Below, one piece after another: positions 7,560-10,778 of a stretch of 10,778 bases of DNA. The notes under the pieces are model-generated. The model searched no databases and was not told where the DNA came from. It saw only the letters and a list, made by a program, of their open reading frames with translations. Within the stretch, counting starts at the first letter, position 1, and the number at the start of each line of letters is the position of its first letter. Source of the stretch: Nitrospirota bacterium (GTDB lineage: Bacteria > Nitrospirota > Thermodesulfovibrionia > JACRGW01); contig JACRGW010000042.1 of assembly GCA_016212195.1 (NCBI GenBank), positions 1-10,778 on the forward strand, read 5' to 3'. The translations under genes and the position numbers were made by a program.

Positions 7560-8014
7560 CGGACTTCATAGAAAAACCTCATTGCCTGAAGGGTGAGGTT
7601 TGTATAGACAGCAGCAATCACATCATCGAGCATCACGCCAAATCCCCCTTTGACCTTCTCATCAATTTTCCTGATTGGGTAGGGTTTTACTATGTCAAAA
7701 AATCTGAAGATGAAGAAAGCCAGTATAATGTATTCGATCTTCTTTGGAAGAAGAAATACAGAAATAAATGCACCAACTACCTCATCAAAAACTATCTGGG
7801 AGGCGTCTTTCCTCCAGAATATCTTTTCCGCCTCTTCCGATATATACACTCCGAGTGGAAAGAGAATGAGGATGACGAAAGAGAATGTGAGGGGTGTGAG
7901 GTCAGCTATCCAGAAAATTAAGAAACCTACAAGGCTGCCTGCTGTTCCAGGGGCTACTGGGAAATAGCCAATATAACTTACTGTTGCAATGAAGATAATT
8001 CCCCTTTTAAACAG
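7556..8014 (-). CDS. pgpA: Phosphatidylglycerophosphatase A, apparently CTG-started
   Basis: PgpA removes phosphate from phosphatidylglycerophosphate at the inner membrane to make phosphatidylglycerol. Read from CTG 8014 it has 152 residues, the normal family length. Motifs: PVAPGTAGS (19-27), IVFDEVVGAF (74-83), RFFDIVKPYPIRK (104-116) and GGFGVMLDDVIAA (123-135), with hydrophobic membrane stretches at about 29-53 and 81-105. The frame is closed by TGA and TAA at about 8042-8047, and between there and the conserved core there is no ATG, GTG or TTG. CTG 8014 has GGAGG at 8021-8025 with a 6-nt spacer, so it is my preferred start. GTG 7849 would delete the first 55 residues including PVAPGTAGS. 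The stop overlaps cinA by 4 bp. Product identity is firm; the start is inferred. Confidence 0.88.
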   Translation of the reverse strand: MFKRGIIFIATVSYIGYFPVAPGTAGSLVGFLIFWIADLTPLTFSFVILILFPLGVYISEEAEKIFWRKDASQIVFDEVVGAFISVFLLPKKIEYIILAFFIFRFFDIVKPYPIRKIDEKVKGGFGVMLDDVIAAVYTNLTLQAMRFFYEVR

Positions 8015-8020
8015 CCCCGA

Positions 8021-8025
8021 CCTCC
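8021..8025 (-). promoter_or_regulatory. Shine-Dalgarno that points to a CTG start of pgpA
   Basis: GGAGG on the minus strand, 6 nt upstream of CTG 8014. It is the only strong ribosome-binding sequence between the predicted promoter and the conserved PgpA N terminus, and its spacing is ideal for that CTG. Confidence 0.6.
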
Positions 8026-8038
8026 ATAAAGGTAACTC

Positions 8039-8068
8039 ATTTTATCACCTGTTTTATTCTTATGTCAA
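8039..8068 (-). promoter_or_regulatory. Predicted promoter of the pgpA-cinA-thpR operon
   Basis: On the minus strand a perfect TTGACA (8068-8063) is followed after 18 nt by TAAAAT (8044-8039, 5 of 6 matches to TATAAT). Transcription should start near 8032, leaving a leader of about 18 nt with the GGAGG at 8021-8025. The ATG at 8040 overlaps the -10 box and would not be transcribed. The -35 box lies in the loop of the inverted repeat at 8048-8078. Confidence 0.6.
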
Positions 8069-8078
8069 GGAAAACAGG
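8048..8078. repeat. 8-bp inverted repeat around the pgpA -35 box
   Basis: CCTGTTTT (8048-8055) and AAAACAGG (8071-8078) are a perfect inverted repeat with a 15-nt loop, between vapC and pgpA. No T-run follows in the minus direction, so an intrinsic terminator for vapC is unlikely. A DNA-binding site near the promoter, or chance in AT-rich sequence, are the alternatives. Confidence 0.35.
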
Positions 8079-8092
8079 GAAGGTTCATAGGG

Positions 8093-8491
8093 CTACAATA
8101 ACAATTCAAGTCTTAAAAATCTCTTTATGACTTTGAAATGCTCATCCAATGAAAATATCTTGCATTTGTGTTCATTGGCTATTGTAGCAATATAGCAATC
8201 AATTATATTAATCGTAATTCCTTTTCTTTTAACAGAAAATGAAAGCCTTCCTGCATTTAACCACGTATTTTCTGTCTGGTCGATGATATTGAATGCATCA
8301 ATAAATTCTTCAATGACCGAAATTTCTTTCTCGGATTTTGCACCTTGGATAAGCTCGGCAATTACAACATTCGGTATATAAACTTCCGAAAAGGTTAAGA
8401 CCTCATCTACTTTTTCAGCAAACCGGTTATCTCTGTCTCTGAAATAGGCTATCCAGACTGAGGTATCTATTAAGACTCTCTCACCTCTCAC
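8093..8491 (-). CDS. vapC: VapC-type PIN-domain toxin
   Basis: A 132-residue PIN-domain protein, probably an Mg-dependent endoribonuclease toxin of a type II system. The four acidic residues expected of the active site are present: D9 in LIDTSVWI, E46 in VIAELIQG, D98 in IIDCYIATIA, D116 in FSLDEHF. The start is GTG 8491, inside the end of the antitoxin gene (11-bp overlap), a layout typical of vapBC that implies coupled translation. The RNA target cannot be told from sequence. The toxin appears intact. It sits between conserved housekeeping genes, suggesting later insertion of the pair. Confidence 0.92.
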   Translation of the reverse strand: MRGERVLIDTSVWIAYFRDRDNRFAEKVDEVLTFSEVYIPNVVIAELIQGAKSEKEISVIEEFIDAFNIIDQTENTWLNAGRLSFSVKRKGITINIIDCYIATIANEHKCKIFSLDEHFKVIKRFLRLELLL

Positions 8492-8678
8492 GATGCCTTA
8501 TCTCGTCAGCGGTCATTGTAAATTCTAATTTACCTTTCATTGATTTTATCTTTTCGATCTTCTTTCTTCTCAGATATTCATCGATGGCTACCTTTACAGC
8601 AGATGCCTTGCTCCTGCTTTTCGTCTCCTTTAGAAGCTTGTCTAATTTTTCTTTTTCTATAGTTACTGTTGAACGCAT
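8481..8678 (-). CDS. vapB: VapB-type antitoxin
   Basis: A 65-residue protein expected to neutralise the overlapping PIN toxin and repress its own promoter. The N-terminal strand MRSTVTIEKEKLDKLLKE and the helices KASAVKVAIDEYLRRKKIEK suggest a ribbon-helix-helix DNA-binding dimer. The C-terminal part (about 47-65, KGKLEFTMTADEIRHRER) would be the toxin-binding tail. ATG 8678 has a strong AAGGAGG with a 5-nt spacer. A predicted promoter and overlapping inverted repeats lie directly upstream. Confidence 0.88.
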   Translation of the reverse strand: MRSTVTIEKEKLDKLLKETKSRSKASAVKVAIDEYLRRKKIEKIKSMKGKLEFTMTADEIRHRER

Positions 8679-8696
8679 TTAACCCTCCTTAATGTG

Positions 8697-8734
8697 AATT
8701 GTTTATGCACAATTATATCATAAACTTTTGTGCA
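8697..8734. promoter_or_regulatory. Interleaved inverted repeats, likely VapB/VapBC operator
   Basis: Three perfect inverted repeats share this stretch: AATTGT/ACAATT (8697-8702, 8709-8714), GTTTATG/CATAAAC (8701-8707, 8719-8725) and TGCACAA/TTGTGCA (8706-8712, 8728-8734). They overlap the TATAAT and spacer, the right place for autorepression by a ribbon-helix-helix antitoxin. Operator function is inferred. Confidence 0.5.
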
Positions 8735-8740
8735 CTTCAA
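8712..8740 (-). promoter_or_regulatory. Predicted vapBC promoter
   Basis: Minus strand: TTGAAG (8740-8735, 4 of 6 matches to TTGACA), a 17-nt spacer, then a perfect TATAAT (8717-8712). The leader would be short and contain the vapB AAGGAGG. Inverted repeats cover the -10 and spacer. Confidence 0.6.
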
Positions 8741-8822
8741 GTTCGAAAATACAATGTTGATATCTAAAATATTTAAGGCCTAAAAAGGAAGGGAAATGAA
8801 TTGTCATTGTAGGGAAAAACGA

Positions 8823-8852
8823 TTGCAATTAAACCTCTGAACCTATTATAAT
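8823..8852 (+). promoter_or_regulatory. Predicted promoter of the MobB-like/ccsA/hemA unit
   Basis: TTGCAA (8823-8828, 4 of 6 matches) is followed after 18 nt by a perfect TATAAT (8847-8852). Transcription would start at about 8859-8860, on or next to the ATG at 8860. No Shine-Dalgarno precedes this ATG, so a leaderless message is possible. Confidence 0.45.
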
Positions 8853-8859
8853 TACAACA

Positions 8860-9432
8860 ATGAAGCTTGTATCGATTACCGGGGCACATAGTGGAGTAGG
8901 GAAGACCTCTCTCGCTGCCCTTCTATTAAGAGAAATCAAGGGTTTCTCCGCCATAAAGGTTACAAAGACAGAACTCTTTACCTCCATAACTATGGATGAA
9001 GAAGTCATCTCTGAAAAAGGGAAAGATTCCTGTATCCTTAAAGACAGCGGTGCCGATAAGGTTATATGGGTAAAATCAACCTATAATGATCTCAAAGAAT
9101 GCCTTACACAGGCCCTGTCAATGATAGGAAATACAGGTGGTGTGATAATTGAAGGTAACAGTCCTCTGGACTTTATAGATCCAGACCTTGTGATATTTAT
9201 AATAAAAGATGATCTGACAGAGTTAAAACCGAGCGGAAGAAAGGCACTCGAAAGGGCAGATCTCGTAGTAATAAATACGCAATCGGATGACCTTGAAATA
9301 TTGAAGAAGGAAATCAAAGGTATAAATCCTTCAGTAGATGTATTTTTGAGTGATCTGTCAAAAGGTGAGATAGAGAAAGGTTTTTTCGATATGGTAAAGA
9401 AGAAAATGGTGATGGAGCTTACCTGTGGATAA
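8860..9432 (+). CDS. MobB-like P-loop NTPase
   Basis: A 190-residue P-loop protein starting MKLVSITGAHSGVGKTS with Walker A at 8-17. KGKDSCILKDSGADKVIWV (53-71) resembles the GKDS...AGA segment of MobB, the GTPase linked to molybdopterin-guanine dinucleotide synthesis, and IIEGNS (96-101) matches the position of the EG motif. The second half differs from standard MobB and has VVINTQSDD (136-144), which recalls an NKxD-like base-binding loop. Function is therefore given only as MobB-like; a cofactor or metal-insertion helper is possible. The start is fixed by the beta strand that opens the fold. No ribosome-binding site precedes it. Its 3' end overlaps the next small gene by 8 bp. Confidence 0.75.
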   Translation: MKLVSITGAHSGVGKTSLAALLLREIKGFSAIKVTKTELFTSITMDEEVISEKGKDSCILKDSGADKVIWVKSTYNDLKECLTQALSMIGNTGGVIIEGNSPLDFIDPDLVIFIIKDDLTELKPSGRKALERADLVVINTQSDDLEILKKEIKGINPSVDVFLSDLSKGEIEKGFFDMVKKKMVMELTCG

Positions 9433-9595
9433 GGCACTGATTGAGGCGATAAGGGATGTCTCACCTGACAATCAGATTTCCTGTACAAAGGCAAGAGAGC
9501 TATCGGAGAGATTCGGTATTCCCCTGTCAGAGATAGGAAGATTGACTAACGAACTCAAGATTAAGATCGTTGCCTGCGAACTTGGGTGCTTCTGA
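9425..9595 (+). CDS. Small 56-residue protein, possible winged helix, Cys-rich end
   Basis: A short gene between the MobB-like gene and the CcsA-type gene. GTG 9425 has GGAG (9413-9416) about 8 nt upstream and overlaps the previous gene by 8 bp; its TGA shares one base with the next ATG (TGATG). This gap-free packing supports a real gene. The peptide has a helical N terminus (DKALIEAIRDV), then CTKARELSERFGIPLSEIGR, which reads like a helix-turn-helix, then LTNELKIKIVACELGCF. Cysteines are C20, C51 and C55; the last two are spaced Cys-x3-Cys. A small DNA-binding or metal-binding protein tied to the MobB-like NTPase is possible, but I do not recognise a named family with certainty. Confidence 0.7.
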   Translation: MDKALIEAIRDVSPDNQISCTKARELSERFGIPLSEIGRLTNELKIKIVACELGCF

Positions 9596-10410
9596 TGGAT
9601 ATCACCTTTTACTGGATAACTCTAAGTTTATATTTTATTTCAACATCCCTTTCTATAGTCTATATTTTCAGACGGCAAGGAATACTTTTCAAAGGCTCTC
9701 TCGCCTTTACAGCATTCGGTTTTTTTACACATACCCTGAGTATTCTAATAAGATTCTATGAGTTATCCCATCTCCCCATAACGAACTTCTATGAGGCGAC
9801 ATCTTTCTTCAGCTGGTGTATCGTACTTCTCTTCTTGTTTCTCGAATATAGATACAGGATAGGCCTTCTGGGTTCCTTTATACTCCCCTTTGTGCTCGTA
9901 CTCCTTCTCTCTTCTTCCGCCCTTCCCTCCGAGATAAAACCCCTGAACCCTCTACTACGGAGTTACTGGCTTGGAATACATACGGTTTTTGTCTTTCTCG
10001 GTAATGCAGCCTTTGCACTTGCCTCAGGTGTCGGGATTATGTATCTGATACAGGAAAAATATGTGAAGTCCAGACACCCTGGTGGTCTCTTCGAAAGGCT
10101 ACCGAGCCTGCAGATCCTCGATGAGGTAAATTACAGACTTATAACCTTAGGATTTCCATTCCTGACCCTTGCAATAATCTCGGGTGCATTATGGGCAGAG
10201 AAGACCTGGGGAAGTTACTGGAGGTGGGACCCGAAAGAAGTCTGGTCACTAATCACATGGTTTTTATATGCCCTTGTATTCCATGTAAGATTTGTCTCCG
10301 GTTGGAGGGGAAAGAAGGCGGCGATACTTTCTATTATCGGTTTTGCCTCTGTTCTTTTCACATTCTTCGGGATCAGGTTCCTTATTAAAGGTATCCATAT
10401 ATTCGAATGA
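9595..10410 (+). CDS. CcsA/HemX-type cytochrome c assembly membrane protein
   Basis: A multi-pass inner-membrane protein of 271 residues (274 if started at GTG 9586). Its WGSYWRWDPKEVWSLITW segment (205-222 from ATG 9595) is the tryptophan-rich heme-handling motif of the CcsA/ResC/CcmC superfamily. Conserved-type histidines occur in FFTHT, GIHTV and VFHVRF, and about seven or eight hydrophobic segments can be seen. In system II cytochrome c maturation such proteins carry heme across the membrane to apocytochromes with a CcsB/ResB partner, which is not in this window. Position directly before hemA is also that of HemX in Bacillus, so HemX-like control of glutamyl-tRNA reductase is an alternative. 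The intact heme motif favours a cytochrome role. ATG 9595 is coupled to the upstream gene by TGATG. Confidence 0.9.
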   Translation: MDITFYWITLSLYFISTSLSIVYIFRRQGILFKGSLAFTAFGFFTHTLSILIRFYELSHLPITNFYEATSFFSWCIVLLFLFLEYRYRIGLLGSFILPFVLVLLLSSSALPSEIKPLNPLLRSYWLGIHTVFVFLGNAAFALASGVGIMYLIQEKYVKSRHPGGLFERLPSLQILDEVNYRLITLGFPFLTLAIISGALWAEKTWGSYWRWDPKEVWSLITWFLYALVFHVRFVSGWRGKKAAILSIIGFASVLFTFFGIRFLIKGIHIFE

Positions 10411-10778
10411 GCATTATAGTAGTTGGTCTTAGTCACAGAACTGCCGATATCGAGATGAGGGAGAGGCTTGCCTTCCCCGGAGAGAAGCTTGCAGAGGGTC
10501 TGAAGGAATTACTCTCAATCGAAGAGATAAGGGAGGGGATTATCCTTTCAACCTGTAACAGGGTTGAGGTCTATTGTGTTATCTCTGATCCTGCTGATGG
10601 TGAAAGGAGGATAAAGACCTTCCTGTCAGCCTTCCATGATGTTCCGCTCGAAAAACTGGAATTAATCCTATATACATATAAGAAGGAGGACGCAGTAAGG
10701 CATGTCTTCAGGGTTGCATCAAGCCTGGATTCGATGGTCTTAGGAGAACCGCAGATACTCGGCCAGATTAAAGACGCA
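10407..10778 (+). CDS. hemA: Glutamyl-tRNA reductase, N-terminal part
   Basis: HemA reduces glutamyl-tRNA with NADPH to glutamate-1-semialdehyde, the first step of C5-pathway tetrapyrrole synthesis. The visible 124 residues start MSIIVVGLSHRTADIEMRER. They include the catalytic STCNRVEVY motif with C50 and the SSLDSMVLGEPQILGQIK segment (105-122). The start ATG overlaps the stop of the previous gene as ATGA, implying coupled translation. The gene is cut by the right edge; the NADPH-binding and dimerisation domains lie outside. Confidence 0.96.
   Translation, partial: MSIIVVGLSHRTADIEMRERLAFPGEKLAEGLKELLSIEEIREGIILSTCNRVEVYCVISDPADGERRIKTFLSAFHDVPLEKLELILYTYKKEDAVRHVFRVASSLDSMVLGEPQILGQIKDA

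Noticed and set aside
7258..7596. A 112-codon plus-strand reading frame over cinA.
   Set aside because: Antisense to the conserved CinA N-terminal domain, with low-complexity Ser-rich sequence.
7980..8040. A frameshifted pgpA starting at ATG 8040.
   Set aside because: One missing G in the run at 8015-8018 would allow this, but the ATG lies in the predicted -10 box and the CTG start with GGAGG explains the sequence without an error. Kept as the main alternative, not as a call.
9081..9494. A 137-codon minus-strand reading frame opposite the MobB-like gene.
   Set aside because: It lies antisense to a gene with clear P-loop and MobB-like motifs and has no recognisable motif of its own.
1..10778. 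CRISPR array, tRNA or rRNA genes, riboswitches, transposase genes.
   Set aside because: No regularly spaced direct repeats, tRNA cloverleaf or conserved rRNA sequence was seen, and nearly all of the window is protein coding.

Overview
The window looks like a bacterial chromosome segment of moderate to low GC. Every gene left of about 8700 is on the minus strand and every gene right of 8860 is on the plus strand. Gene order and content (pgpA-cinA-thpR-recA-...-recX-alaS, and a CcsA-type gene directly before hemA) fit Nitrospirota or Desulfobacterota-like lineages. That placement is inference from memory of such gene orders, not a computed result. Nothing suggests phage, plasmid or CRISPR content.

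Minus strand, in order of transcription: a VapB/VapC toxin-antitoxin pair (8678-8093); pgpA (phosphatidylglycerophosphatase A, 8014-7556); cinA (7559-6315); thpR (6318-5752); a 174-bp gap filled mostly by a structured MITE/REP-like repeat; recA (5577-4549); a PilT-type retraction ATPase (4498-3350); recX (3332-2853); a small BamE/SmpA-like lipoprotein (2826-2512); and alaS (2429 to beyond the left edge). pgpA, cinA and thpR overlap by 4 bp each and form a tight operon. recA, pilT and recX are closely spaced, so recA is separated from its regulator RecX by a motility ATPase.

Plus strand: a MobB-like P-loop protein (8860-9432), an overlapping 56-codon gene with a possible winged-helix fold and a Cys-x3-Cys end (9425-9595), a CcsA/HemX-type membrane protein (9595-10410) and the start of hemA (10407 to the right edge). 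All junctions overlap, so this looks like one transcription unit centred on tetrapyrrole synthesis and cytochrome c heme handling, with a cofactor-type NTPase at its head.

Four sigma70-like promoters can be read by eye: before vapB, pgpA, recA and the MobB-like gene. The most interesting points are: (1) pgpA has no ATG, GTG or TTG in its conserved N-terminal reading frame and seems to start at CTG behind a well-placed GGAGG, while the nearby ATG lies inside the predicted -10 box; (2) a 7-bp tandem repeat of six units adds exactly 14 codons to alaS; (3) the terminal inverted repeat of the element upstream of recA forms the predicted recA -35 box; (4) a short uncharacterised gene sits between the MobB-like gene and the CcsA-type gene. 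I did not find a clearly new multigene defence or mobile system.
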